This document shows positions 1 through 8,558 of a stretch of 64,000 bases of DNA, one piece after another; the first letter of the stretch is position 1; each line of letters begins with the position of its first letter. Below the pieces are notes generated by a model, which did not search any database, had not been told where the DNA came from, and saw only the letters and a program-made list of their open reading frames with translations. The position numbers and the translations under genes were made by a program. The DNA is from CAVPUA01 sp963828015 (GTDB lineage: Bacteria > Actinomycetota > Actinomycetes > Mycobacteriales > Jatrophihabitantaceae). Where the stretch lies: positions 1,240,001 to 1,304,000 of the forward strand of contig CAWHCD010000004.1 of NCBI GenBank assembly GCA_963828015.1, in the 5' to 3' direction.

Positions 1-296
1 CGTGCGTCGAGGGGTGGTCGGTTTCGGCCCGCTGGTACGGCATCTCGCTGTTGGACCTGGTCAAACGCGCCGGCGGGAACGAGCACTCGCACGTGCACAT
101 CAACTCCATCGAGGCGGCCGGAATCTACCGGCGCTCGGACATCTTCGGGCCCCAGCTGTCCGAGGCCTTGCTGGCGACACATCTCAACGGCGAGCGGCTC
201 ACCGTCGACCACGGCTACCCGGTGCGCTTGATCGCCCCGAACCGGGCCGGAGTGCTGAACACCAAGTGGGTCAACACGATCACGGTGAACCGATGA
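1..296 (+). CDS. Molybdopterin-dependent oxidoreductase, sulfite oxidase/YedY family (C-terminal fragment)
   Basis: The gene runs in from the left edge; its frame begins at base 3 and stops with TGA at 294-296. The visible 97 residues open with CVEGWS, which matches the YedY/sulfite-oxidase segment carrying the molybdenum-ligating cysteine, followed by a WYGISLLDL stretch and, near the end, VRLIAPNRAGVLNTKWV, the typical C-terminal motif of the family. Family members are membrane-linked or periplasmic Mo-cofactor oxidoreductases; the substrate cannot be told from this piece. Its stop overlaps the start of the next gene (ATGA at 293-296), so the two are probably translationally coupled. The N-terminal part, including any export signal, lies outside the window. 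Confidence 0.85.
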   Translation, partial: CVEGWSVSARWYGISLLDLVKRAGGNEHSHVHINSIEAAGIYRRSDIFGPQLSEALLATHLNGERLTVDHGYPVRLIAPNRAGVLNTKWVNTITVNR

Positions 297-773
297 GGTC
301 CACAATGATCATGCGCATCGCACTGGGCGCGATCGGGATCGTCGCGATGCTCTACGGCCTGAAGCTTCTCTACGACAAGCCCGACAACGTCAACAACCCG
401 TTCGGTGTGCTGAAGTGGGCGGTCGGCGTCCGACATCGTGGTCGACGGCGTGTTGATGCCCGTCATCGCCATCATCGGCTTCGTGCTGACCATGCTGGTC
501 GCGCCGCGCGCTCGACGCTACGTCCAGGGCGGACTGATCGCCGCCGCAATGGTCACCCTCATAGCCATCCCATTGATCCACCGCCAAGGGCAGGCCCAGC
601 CCGGGCAGGCCCTGCTGACTCAGGACTACGCCGCGCATCTGTTCACGCTTCTCGGCCTGATCGCCGCCGCCACGGTGATCGCCTATGCAATCCGATTCAC
701 TCGTGACGCCCGTCAGCAGGCCAGCGTCGCGAACACCCGCCCGCCGGAGGACCACGACTCCGCGAGCACATAG
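293..773 (+). pseudogene. Small integral membrane protein, frameshifted
   Basis: Translation from ATG 293 gives a hydrophobic N-terminus (residues 7-25 form a membrane segment) ending in FGVLKWAVG. The reading then moves to the next frame around 421-432, where SDIVVDGVLMPVIAIIGFVL and two further membrane segments follow down to TAG at 771-773. Joined, the two halves give about 159 residues with three or four membrane segments, and the total length is a multiple of three plus one, so one extra base (or two missing) explains the break. Small actinobacterial membrane proteins often accompany sulfite-oxidase-family genes; the function is unknown. The 3-prime end overlaps the convergent methyltransferase gene by about 60 bases. 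It may be a sequencing indel rather than true decay. Confidence 0.6.
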
Positions 774-1348
774 CCGCACTCATCGGCCATCCGGGTCAGC
801 GCCGAGAGGCCGACGACCGCCCAGGGGAAGACCGGCCCGACCGGAGTTCCTCCGCGGCTGAACCGCAGCGATAGCACGCGCTCGGTCGGCGCGGACTGCG
901 ACACCTCGATGACCGCCTGCCCTCCGACCGCGAGCAGCGTGCGCACCCGCTGCAGCAGACGCCGCGGATCACCGCCTATCCCGATGTTTCCGTCCATCAG
1001 CAATACCGTCGGCCAGCGGCCTTCGGCCGGCGCGGGATCGAAGACACTGCGCAACAGGGCCGACGCACCGAGCTCACGGGTCAGGGCGACGGCCGTGTCG
1101 GCAATGTCGAGTCCCAGGGCCACTATCCCTTGCGCGGACAACGCGGCGACGAACCGGCCCGGTCCGCAGCCGACATCGAGGACCGGACCGTGCGTGCACC
1201 GGGCCAGCACGGTCCGGTCCGCGTCGTCGACCGGGGCCAGCCACCGCTCCACGTCGAACTCGATCAGCCGCCCGTCGCCGTCGACGACGGCCAACGGCGT
1301 CTGAGCCTTCAGCGAATCCTCGTAGGGCGCCAGCGCTCCCGGTTGCAT
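713..1348 (-). CDS. SAM-dependent class I methyltransferase
   Basis: This 211-residue protein has the glycine-rich SAM-binding motif VLDVGCGPGRF (about residues 56-66), an acidic second strand (LGLDIA) and a LLMDGNIGIGG segment that fits motif IV. ATG 1348 is preferred because it overlaps the stop of the upstream gene in a TGATG junction; an in-frame extension further upstream has the low-complexity look of an out-of-frame reading. The substrate is unknown. It is the last gene of a leftward operon with a DUF2064 transferase and a family-2 glycosyltransferase, so modification of a glycosylated lipid or cell-surface metabolite is plausible but inferred. Confidence 0.8.
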   Translation of the reverse strand: MQPGALAPYEDSLKAQTPLAVVDGDGRLIEFDVERWLAPVDDADRTVLARCTHGPVLDVGCGPGRFVAALSAQGIVALGLDIADTAVALTRELGASALLRSVFDPAPAEGRWPTVLLMDGNIGIGGDPRRLLQRVRTLLAVGGQAVIEVSQSAPTERVLSLRFSRGGTPVGPVFPWAVVGLSALTRMADECGYVLAESWSSGGRVFATLAC

Positions 1349-1987
1349 CAGGCCACGCCACGCCCGTCGGCCAGCAGCCGACTCAGGGTGTGGGCGAAGC
1401 GCGTGAACGGCGCCTGCGCCGCCACCGCGCACGCGACCTCGAACGTGTCGACGTCGGTCAGCTCGTCCAACAGCTGCACCCGCAAGCCGGCCCCGCGCAA
1501 CCGGGCCAACTGCGAACGCCCCGTCCATGACCTGGACATGGGGACCCCGGTGATCACTTGCTCGGCCTGAGCGGGATCGCGAAGACCGATGGCCCAGTAA
1601 CCGCCGTCGGTGGACCGCCCGAGGCAGGCATCGAAATCGTCGAGGTCTGCCGCTAGTAGGTGCCCGGCCTGCAGCTGCGGCGTATCCATCCCGACCAGGA
1701 TGGCCGGCCCGCCCCCCGTCTCGGTGAACGCGGCCGACAGGCGAGCATCAAGGCCGCCGTCCACCTGGGGCACCACGCTCCACCCCTCCGGGAGCCAAGG
1801 ACCCGGCTGCCCGTCCAGGGCCAGGATCTTGCGTTCGGAGGGGATCGTCGAGACGACGGCGAGCGTGTCCGCGAGTGCGGCCGCGGCCACGTCGGCGGCC
1901 TGTTCATAGCTGAGCGCGCGGAACGAGGCGGGTCTTGACCCGCCCGGCGACCGGTTCCTTGGCGATGACGATCAGCGAGTCGATCAC
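1348..1987 (-). pseudogene. DUF2064 / TIGR04282-type glycosyltransferase, frameshifted near its N-terminus
   Basis: The C-terminal 180 residues lie in one frame and include ILVGMDTPQLQ, the DUF2064 hallmark resembling CofC-type nucleotidyltransferases. The expected N-terminus, IVIAKEPVAGRVKTRLVP, sits just upstream in another frame, starting at GTG 1987, which overlaps the stop of the upstream glycosyltransferase as GTGA. The switch lies at about 1915-1925, and the whole span is one base longer than a multiple of three. Without repair the N-terminal substrate-binding motif (xKxPxxGRVKTRL) is lost. TIGR04282 proteins are annotated as glycosyl- or nucleotidyltransferases, sometimes in arsenosugar loci; no arsenic genes are visible here. 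Confidence 0.7.
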
Positions 1988-2643
1988 CGGGCGAGCACCG
2001 CCGACATGTCCGAGATCGCCTGCAGGGTGCCGCGCACCGTTCCGGTCACCTTGGACTTCCCCGTCCTGGGCCGGTAATCGACGTCGAATGCGCAGATCCG
2101 CCAGCCGGCGTCGGCGGCCCGGATGACCGTCTCCAACGGGTAGCCGCTGCGCCGGTCGCTGATCGCGAGATCGAGCAGCGACTGACGCCGAGCGACCCGC
2201 AACGGTCCGAGATCGCGAAGTGGGGCGCCGGTGCGCCGCCGCACGCGGTGGGCCAGCAGCTCATTGGCCACCCGGGCGTGCACGGGCCACGCGCCCCGCT
2301 GAGTCGGGCGACGACGGGCCACGACGAGATCGGCGCGGCCGCTTACGACGAGGTCCAGCATGGCCGCGACCGCGCCCGGATCGATGGAGGCGTCGCAGTC
2401 GCAGAAGGCGACGAACTCAGCGGTGGCCGCCAATAGCCCCCGATGGCAGGCGGCCCCGTAGCCGCGCTGCTCACACCTCACCACCTGCGCACCGAGCATC
2501 CGCGCGACGTCGGCCGAACCGTCGCTCGATCCGTTGTCGACCACGATGGCCCGGGCATCGGATGGGATTCGGGCCAGCACCCAAGGCAATGCGGCGGACT
2601 CGTCCAGGCACGGTAGGACGATGTCCACGCTCACGGGAGTCAC
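1984..2643 (-). CDS. Glycosyltransferase family 2
   Basis: The 219-residue product has the GT-A features of family 2: DIVLPCLDE at residues 7-15, VVDNGSSDGS at about 34-43, and a DCD motif (residues 82-84) in the DxD metal/nucleotide-sugar position. There is no membrane segment, so it resembles the short cytosolic dolichyl-phosphate-mannose-synthase-like enzymes. The start is GTG 2643; in-frame GTG codons 9 and 15 bases further in are alternatives. It is the first gene of the leftward operon with DUF2064 and a methyltransferase, each joined by a 4-base overlap, and is divergent from the response regulator at 2734. Confidence 0.85.
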   Translation of the reverse strand: MTPVSVDIVLPCLDESAALPWVLARIPSDARAIVVDNGSSDGSADVARMLGAQVVRCEQRGYGAACHRGLLAATAEFVAFCDCDASIDPGAVAAMLDLVVSGRADLVVARRRPTQRGAWPVHARVANELLAHRVRRRTGAPLRDLGPLRVARRQSLLDLAISDRRSGYPLETVIRAADAGWRICAFDVDYRPRTGKSKVTGTVRGTLQAISDMSAVLAR

Positions 2644-2686
2644 CCTTCTGAACCTAAGGCGACCGATGCCAAATGGGTCTTACGGA

Positions 2687-2698
2687 CTAGTGAACTAG
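2687..2698. promoter_or_regulatory. Inverted repeat in the divergent GT2 / response-regulator promoter region
   Basis: CTAGT-ga-ACTAG is a 12-base inverted repeat in the 90-base gap between the leftward glycosyltransferase operon and the rightward two-component genes. Its position 36 bases before the response-regulator GTG fits an operator, possibly autoregulatory, but no family consensus supports this. Confidence 0.25.
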
Positions 2699-2733
2699 GC
2701 CGGTCAGGCGGTTCCGGTCCATAGACTCCTCAT

Positions 2734-3414
2734 GTGGCCACTATCCAGGTCGTCGATGACGACGACGCGCTCGCGGACGTCGTGCTCGGCTACCTCATCC
2801 GCGCCGGTTACGTCGGGACCCGTTCCAGGGATGGACGATCGGCCCTCGCACAGCTGGCCGTGGCCGCGCCGGACTTGATCGTGCTGGACGTCATGCTGCC
2901 CGAGATCGACGGGCTGGAAGTCTGTCGGCGCGTGCGGGCCGAGTATCCCGAGCTGCCCATCATCATGTTGACCGCGCTCGGCGAGGTCGAGGACCGAATC
3001 GCCGGGTTGGAGGTCGGGGCCGACGACTACGTCACCAAGCCGTTCTCACCGCGGGAGTTGGTATTGCGGATCGAATCGGTGTTGCGCCGCTCGAGCGCGC
3101 CGCGGGAGCCCTCGCCGGGCATCCTGCATGCCGGCAAGATAACGGTGGATCCAGCTGCGCGGCGGGCCACTCGCGACGGCGAGGAGCTGGCGTTGACGGT
3201 TCGCGAACTCGACCTGCTCACCTACCTCATGACCCATCCCGGCCGGGCCTTCAACCGCGAGCAGCTGATGAGTGAGGTCTGGGGCTGGACCTTCGGTGAC
3301 CAGTCGACGGTCACCGTCCACGTCCGTCGTCTGCGCGAGAAGGTCGAGGACGACCCCACCCGCCCCACGTTGATCCAAACCGTGTGGGGCATCGGCTACC
3401 GATTGGAAGCCTGA
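2734..3414 (+). CDS. OmpR/PhoB-type response regulator
   Basis: The 226-residue protein has a receiver domain (residues 2-115) with acidic DDDD near the N-terminus, phosphoacceptor Asp52 in LIVLDVMLPEIDG and the conserved Lys102 in TKPFSP, followed by a winged-helix DNA-binding domain (about 130-226) containing VTVHVRRLREKVEDDP and the terminal GIGYRLE. It starts with GTG at 2734. Its stop overlaps the ATG of the histidine kinase (TGATG at 3412-3416), so the pair is one translationally coupled two-component operon. The signal is unknown; the divergent glycosyltransferase operon is a candidate target. Confidence 0.95.
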   Translation: MATIQVVDDDDALADVVLGYLIRAGYVGTRSRDGRSALAQLAVAAPDLIVLDVMLPEIDGLEVCRRVRAEYPELPIIMLTALGEVEDRIAGLEVGADDYVTKPFSPRELVLRIESVLRRSSAPREPSPGILHAGKITVDPAARRATRDGEELALTVRELDLLTYLMTHPGRAFNREQLMSEVWGWTFGDQSTVTVHVRRLREKVEDDPTRPTLIQTVWGIGYRLEA

Positions 3415-4535
3415 TGGACCCGACACTCTGGGGGGCTTTCATCGCCCTGGTATGGGCTCTGGGCGGCGGCCTTCTCGCCTGGCTCGTGACCTATCCGGTG
3501 CACCGCCGATCACTGGGCTGGTTGCTGGCCTCGGTGGCCATCACCGGAACGGTGAGCGCGGTGGCCGCGGTCCTGGGCAGCGTGCGGGCGATGGCCCTTC
3601 CCGGGAACTACCAGGCCCGGACGATCCTGGTGGCGCTCGCCGCCGGGTTCGTCGCCTGCGCCTTCGCCGCCCAGGCCGGTCGACGGCTGGCCAGCGAGAA
3701 CCGGGCGGTCATGCTCGCGGTCACCGATCTGGCCGAGGGCCGGATTCCAGCCGTCGATGGCCGGCGGATGAGTGCCGAACTCGACGGCATGCGTCGCGAA
3801 CTCGCCGACACGGCCCGCAACCTGGCCGCCTCGCGCGAACGAGAACGCGCCCTTGAATCCTCGCGTCGTGAGTTGGTCGCCTGGGTCAGTCATGACCTGC
3901 GCACGCCGCTGGCCAGCCTGCGCGCGATGTCCGAGGCGCTCGAGGACGGGGTCAGCGAGTCGCCCGAGCTCTACTACAAACAGATCCACCTCTCGGTCGA
4001 GCGCCTGTCGCGGATGGTCGACGACCTCTTCGAACTGTCCCGGATCCAGGCCGGCAACATCGGGATCAAGACCGAGCACGTGGCCCTCGACGATCTGGTG
4101 TCGGACTGCATCTCCGCGCTCGACCCGTTGGCCAACGCCCATCATGTGCGCCTCTCGGGACGAACGTCGGGAGCGGCCATGGTGGCCGGCAACGGTCGCG
4201 AGCTGAACCGGGCGCTGACCAACCTGGTTGCGAACGCCATTCGGCACACCCGCGCCGACGGGCTCGTGGACATCACGGTTCACGCGGTCGACGGATCGGC
4301 TCAGGTGGTCGTGCGCGACGAATGCGGCGGCATCCCCGTCGGTGAGCTCGAACGGGTCTTCGACGTGGGCTTTCGCGGTGAAGCCGCTCGGACGCCGCCA
4401 CCGGACGGTTCGGTCGGGGCCGGACTCGGCCTGGCGATCACGCGGGGAATCGTCGAAGCGCACGGCGGAATCGTCGATGTGCGCAACGTCCACGGCGGCT
4501 GTTCCTTCGTGGTCCGGTTGCCGATCGTGGCCTAG
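3414..4535 (+). CDS. Two-component sensor histidine kinase
   Basis: The 373-residue protein begins with two or three membrane segments (about 5-27, 36-58 and 68-86) with only short loops, then a HAMP-like linker, a HisKA domain with VSHDLRTPLASLR (phosphoacceptor His160), and a HATPase_c domain with N-box NLVANAIRHT, DECGGIP and GAGLGLAI. The lack of a large extracytoplasmic domain suggests intramembrane sensing or an accessory partner. ATG 3414 is chosen because it overlaps the response-regulator stop; the frame also opens 30 bases earlier inside that gene. Confidence 0.93.
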   Translation: MDPTLWGAFIALVWALGGGLLAWLVTYPVHRRSLGWLLASVAITGTVSAVAAVLGSVRAMALPGNYQARTILVALAAGFVACAFAAQAGRRLASENRAVMLAVTDLAEGRIPAVDGRRMSAELDGMRRELADTARNLAASRERERALESSRRELVAWVSHDLRTPLASLRAMSEALEDGVSESPELYYKQIHLSVERLSRMVDDLFELSRIQAGNIGIKTEHVALDDLVSDCISALDPLANAHHVRLSGRTSGAAMVAGNGRELNRALTNLVANAIRHTRADGLVDITVHAVDGSAQVVVRDECGGIPVGELERVFDVGFRGEAARTPPPDGSVGAGLGLAITRGIVEAHGGIVDVRNVHGGCSFVVRLPIVA

Positions 4536-4553
4536 CTCGCGGGCGGCTTCGGA

Positions 4554-5579
4554 CTACGACTGGTCCACGACTTCGACGATTCCGTCGGCGAACGCGACCG
4601 CCGGCCGCCAGCCGAACTCGTTCCTGAGCCGGCTCGAGTCCGCCGTGATGTGCCGTACGTCGCCGAGCCGGAACTCCCCGGTCACCTCTACCTCGGGACC
4701 ACCCACCGCGTCGGTCATCGCCCGGGCCATGTCGCCGACCGTGCGCACCGTCCCGGAACCCACGTTGAAGATGCGCACTCCCTCCCGGTGCTGCTCCAGC
4801 GCGGCGACCGTCGCGGCGGCCACATCGCGCACATGGACGAAGTCGCGCCGCTGCCCGCCATCTTCGAAGACCCGTGGCGCCCGACCGGCCCGCAGGCTCG
4901 ACAAGAAGATCGCCGCGACCCCGGCATAGGGCGTGTCTCGCGGCATCCCCGGTCCGTAGACGTTGTGGTAGCGCATCGCGGCCGCGGATCCTCCCACCGA
5001 TCGCGCCCAGGCCGCCGCCAAATGTTCCTGAGCCACCTTGCTGGCCGCGTAGGCATTGCGCGGGTCGACCGGCACGTCCTCGTCGACGAGTTCGGGTTCC
5101 AGCGGACGTCCGCACTGCGGGCACGGCGGCTCGAAATATCCCGCGGCCAGCTCGTCAACGATTCGCGGCCCCGGACGGACCGGTCCGTGCTCGGGGCACC
5201 GGCCGAGGCCTTCGCCGTACGCGACCATCGATGCGGCCAGAACCAGCCGCGTGACCCCCACCCGAGCCATCGCCGCGAGCACTACAGCCGTGCCGTGGTC
5301 GTTGGAGTCGGCGTAGTCGGGCAGGTCCTGGACGTCGACGCCCAGGCCGACCTTCGCGGCAAGATGGCAGACGCCCTCGACGCCGTCCAGTGCCCGTTGC
5401 ACCGCTTCCGGATCGCGCACGTCGGCCACGACAAGTTCGGCCGGCAGGCTCGGCCGAACATCGCCGTGGACGTCGGGCCGTAACGAGTCCAGGACCCGAA
5501 CCTCGTGATCGTGTTCGAGCAGCTGCGTCAGGACGGCCCGGCCGATGAAGCCCGCGCCGCCGGTGAGCAGGACCCGCAC
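4554..5579 (-). CDS. SDR-type NAD-dependent sugar epimerase/dehydratase
   Basis: The Rossmann motif LLTGGAGFIG lies at the very N-terminus if GTG 5579 is used, giving 341 residues; an ATG at 5651 would add a poorly conserved 24-residue tail. The active-site Tyr-Lys pair is in NAYAASKVAQ, and the RYHNVYGPGM segment is typical of extended SDR sugar epimerases. An internal insert with PPCPQCGRP resembles the CxxC-bearing insert seen in some dTDP-L-rhamnose 4-epimerase-like proteins, so that activity is a possible but unproven assignment. It converges with the histidine kinase gene, 18 bases away. Confidence 0.82.
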   Translation of the reverse strand: MRVLLTGGAGFIGRAVLTQLLEHDHEVRVLDSLRPDVHGDVRPSLPAELVVADVRDPEAVQRALDGVEGVCHLAAKVGLGVDVQDLPDYADSNDHGTAVVLAAMARVGVTRLVLAASMVAYGEGLGRCPEHGPVRPGPRIVDELAAGYFEPPCPQCGRPLEPELVDEDVPVDPRNAYAASKVAQEHLAAAWARSVGGSAAAMRYHNVYGPGMPRDTPYAGVAAIFLSSLRAGRAPRVFEDGGQRRDFVHVRDVAAATVAALEQHREGVRIFNVGSGTVRTVGDMARAMTDAVGGPEVEVTGEFRLGDVRHITADSSRLRNEFGWRPAVAFADGIVEVVDQS

Positions 5580-5743
5580 GTCAGGCGCGTTCGAGCGACG
5601 AGTGACGGATACCCGGCAGCGGGCCGAGCCGGGTGAAGCCCATATCGGCAACCTACGCCGACGCGCCGTTGGATTGCGGCACCCCTGCTAGTTCACATCA
5701 GTTCGTAATGAACCGGGTGGGGGTGGGCGACGTACCGTGAAGC

Positions 5744-6841
5744 ATGACGCGCGGGCGACGCTGGATTGTGGTCGCCGCCCTGGTGGCCGTCCTGCTCGCC
5801 CTGCCCTCGGTGGTGGCTCACCTACCCGCCGGGCGCAGCGCGACCACGGCCGACCAGCTCCTGGCCGAAGTCCAATCCTCAGCCGACGTGCCGTTCTCCG
5901 GGTACGGCGAAGCGACCGGTGGCCTGGCGCTGCCGGTCACCGATCAGTTCAACTCGATCGCCGACCTGTTCGGCGGTACCACCCAGCTGCGGGCCTGGTG
6001 GCGGGGCCCGGATCAATGGCGGGTCGATTCGCTCTCACTCAGCGGCGAGCAGGATCGCCATCGCGACGCCAACGGAACCTGGTTGTGGAACTACGAGGCG
6101 AACACGGCGACGCGGGACACGAGCGCCGATACCGGTATCCGGCTACCCCGCGCGGATGACCTGCTTGCTCCGACCCTTGGCCGTCGGCTGTTGTCCCAGG
6201 CCCAGCCCGATGAGGTAAGTCGGCTCGCTGACCGGCGGATCGCCGGCCACCAGGCCGCCGGGCTCCGCCTGACTCCGAACGACCCACGGACGACCATCTC
6301 GCACGTGGACGTCTGGGCGCTGCCCTCCTCCGGGTTGGCCCTGCAAGTCGATGTCTATGCGCGTGATTCGTCGGCGGCCGTGCTCTCCTCGATCCTGCTC
6401 GACCTGTCGACTTCGACCCCGTCGAGCCAGACGATCGCCTTCACGCCGCCGAGTGGGGCCAAGATCGTCACCAACCAGAACTCCGACATCGTCGCCGCGC
6501 TCGACCAGTTCGGTCGAGGCCGGCCGCCGGCCACGCTCGCCGGACTGGATCGCCAACCCGCCGTCCGCGTCGGCGGTGTCGGCAGTTACGGCCGCGGCGT
6601 GACCTTGCTGATCGCCTTGCCGCTGTCACCCCGGCTGGCGGGCAGCTTCACCCGCGAACTGTCAGCGGCCGTCGGTGCCGAGAGTACGACGGCTGGAACC
6701 ACGCTGACGGTGGGTCCGGTGAACGTGCTGCTCACCGCGACCAGGGGCAACGGATCGGCCTGGCTGCTCGTCGGGACAGTCGCGGCTTCGACCCTGACTC
6801 AAGCCGCCACCGAACTGCCCGACGGACCTGGACCCCGATGA
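5744..6841 (+). CDS. Exported RseB/MucB- or LolA-like protein
   Basis: The 365-residue protein begins with Arg residues and a hydrophobic segment (about 7-26) fitting a signal peptide or anchor. The remainder is soluble and has the shape of MucB/RseB or LolA-type domains: LRAWWRGPDQWRVDSL, WLWNYEANTATR, then a sigma-E-regulator-like middle and a C-terminal second domain. Such domains bind hydrophobic molecules or sense envelope signals. Its stop overlaps the start of the ABC ATPase (ATGA at 6838), so it probably works with that exporter, perhaps as an extracytoplasmic accessory or sensor. Confidence 0.65.
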   Translation: MTRGRRWIVVAALVAVLLALPSVVAHLPAGRSATTADQLLAEVQSSADVPFSGYGEATGGLALPVTDQFNSIADLFGGTTQLRAWWRGPDQWRVDSLSLSGEQDRHRDANGTWLWNYEANTATRDTSADTGIRLPRADDLLAPTLGRRLLSQAQPDEVSRLADRRIAGHQAAGLRLTPNDPRTTISHVDVWALPSSGLALQVDVYARDSSAAVLSSILLDLSTSTPSSQTIAFTPPSGAKIVTNQNSDIVAALDQFGRGRPPATLAGLDRQPAVRVGGVGSYGRGVTLLIALPLSPRLAGSFTRELSAAVGAESTTAGTTLTVGPVNVLLTATRGNGSAWLLVGTVAASTLTQAATELPDGPGPR

Positions 6842-7740
6842 TCCGGACCAATGGGCTGACCAAGAGATTCGGGTCGGTGACGGCCGTCGATTCGGTCGAC
6901 CTCGACGTGCAGCCAGGCGATGTCTACGGATTCCTGGGCGCGAACGGCTCGGGCAAGACGACCACCGTGCGGATGATGCTCGGACTCATCCTGGCCACCT
7001 CGGGAACCGTCGAGCTGCTCGGCGAGGCCATGCCCAAGCGAGCCCATCAGGTGCTCCCGCGCGTCGGCAGCCTGATCGAGGGTCCGGGCGCCTACGGCCA
7101 TCTCGATGCCCGCACCAACCTGCGGCTGCTGGACGCCAGCGGCCCGCACGCCGACCGACGCACCCGGTCCAAACGCATCGAGGACGCGCTCGAGGAAGTG
7201 GGCCTGACCGGCACCGGCCGCAAGCCGGTCAAGGCGTTCTCCCTCGGCATGCGACAACGGCTCGGGCTGGCCGCGGCCCTGCTGCAACGCCCCGAGCTCC
7301 TCGTGCTCGATGAACCGACGAACGGGTTGGACCCCCAAGGGATCCGCGAGATCCGCGAACTGCTGCTCAGACTGAACCGAGCCGGGACGACCGTCTTTCT
7401 GTCCAGTCACCTGCTGGCCGAGATCGAGCAGATGTGCACCCGAGTCGGAGTGCTCGACCGTGGCCGGTTGGTCATCCAGGACTCGCTGGCCAACCTGCAG
7501 GAACCGACCGGGATGACGATCGTGATAACCAGAGAGCCAGCTGCCGCCGTCGCCGCGCTCAACGGCCGGCTGCGCGCGCGGGACGGCAATCGCCTCGTCG
7601 TCGATGGTGGCCCGACCGCCGACGTCAACGAGCTGCTCGTGCGGGCCGGCGTGCCCGTCGACGAACTCGGCCCCGAACGGCATTCCCTCGAGCAGGTCAT
7701 CCTGGCCCGCACCGAACCCGGATCGGATCGCCGGCCGTGA
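6838..7740 (+). CDS. ABC-2 type transporter ATP-binding protein
   Basis: The 300-residue ATPase carries Walker A GANGSGKTT (residues 34-42), signature FSLGMRQRLG, Walker B LLVLDEPTNGLDP and a switch His in LSSHLLAEIEQM. It belongs to the DrrA/CcmA-like export ATPases. It overlaps the upstream RseB-like gene by ATGA and the downstream permease by GTGA, forming a three-gene export operon. The substrate may be a drug, lipid or peptide and cannot be decided from sequence. Confidence 0.93.
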   Translation: MIRTNGLTKRFGSVTAVDSVDLDVQPGDVYGFLGANGSGKTTTVRMMLGLILATSGTVELLGEAMPKRAHQVLPRVGSLIEGPGAYGHLDARTNLRLLDASGPHADRRTRSKRIEDALEEVGLTGTGRKPVKAFSLGMRQRLGLAAALLQRPELLVLDEPTNGLDPQGIREIRELLLRLNRAGTTVFLSSHLLAEIEQMCTRVGVLDRGRLVIQDSLANLQEPTGMTIVITREPAAAVAALNGRLRARDGNRLVVDGGPTADVNELLVRAGVPVDELGPERHSLEQVILARTEPGSDRRP

Positions 7741-8558
7741 TCGCCGTAGAGCTGCGCAAACTCGCCCGCCGACCCCGGACGTGGCTGACGCTGATCCTGC
7801 TCGACGCCCTGCCGACCGTAGTGGCCGTCCTGCTCGCTGTGACCCATCTGGGTCCGCGGCCCGGTCAGGGCCCCGCCTTCCTGTCCGCCGTGCTGGCCAA
7901 CGGCTCGCTGTTCTCGGTGGCCGCGCTGGCCATCGTCTTGCCGCTGTTCCTGCCGATGGCGGTCGCGGTCATCGCCGGCGATTCGATCGCCGGCGAAGCC
8001 CAGGGCGGTACGTTGCGCTACCTGTTGACCCGTCCGGTCGGCCGCTCTCGGCTGCTGGTGGCCAAGCTGGTCAGCATCTTCACCTTCGTCGGCGTGGCCG
8101 TCGTGCTCGTGGCCGGCACCGGGTACGTCGTCGGCCGAGCGCTACTGGGCCACCAACCGTTGACCGCGGCGACGTCGGTGGCGAGCGTGTCGGGCTCGAC
8201 CCTGAGCCCGAGCCAGATTGCCCTGCGCACCGTCCTCGCCATCGCCTACGTGGCGCTGTCCATGCTCGGCGTCGCCACGCTGGCGATGCTGCTCTCGACG
8301 ATGACCGACTCGCCCCTGTCGGCCACGTTGGGCGCGCTGGCGTTTCTCATCGGGTCGTCACTGCTGCTGACCTTGGACGCCGCGCGCAGCATCAAGCCCT
8401 ACCTACCTACGCGGTACTGGTTGTCCTTCGTCGACCTGTTCCGAGATCCGATCCTGTGGCGCAATGTCGAACGCGGCGTCTTGTTGCAACTCGTCTACGT
8501 GCTCGTGTTCCTGGCTGCCGCGTGGGCCAACTTCGCGAGCAAGGACATCAAGAGCTGA
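7737..8558 (+). CDS. ABC-2 type transporter permease
   Basis: The GTG at 7737 overlaps the ATPase stop and gives a 273-residue protein with a short cytoplasmic N-terminus (ELRKLARRPRTW) and about six membrane segments. GEAQGGTLRYLLTRPVGRSRLL is the cytoplasmic coupling region typical of ABC-2 permeases. It is the membrane half of the exporter with the preceding ATPase. Its 3-prime end overlaps the convergent lipase gene by 11 bases. Confidence 0.9.
   Translation: MIAVELRKLARRPRTWLTLILLDALPTVVAVLLAVTHLGPRPGQGPAFLSAVLANGSLFSVAALAIVLPLFLPMAVAVIAGDSIAGEAQGGTLRYLLTRPVGRSRLLVAKLVSIFTFVGVAVVLVAGTGYVVGRALLGHQPLTAATSVASVSGSTLSPSQIALRTVLAIAYVALSMLGVATLAMLLSTMTDSPLSATLGALAFLIGSSLLLTLDAARSIKPYLPTRYWLSFVDLFRDPILWRNVERGVLLQLVYVLVFLAAAWANFASKDIKS

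Noticed and set aside
1348..1987. Arsenosugar biosynthesis locus, suggested by the TIGR04282 name of the DUF2064 family
   Set aside because: No ArsM, radical-SAM ArsS or other arsenic genes are seen; the family name alone is not evidence.
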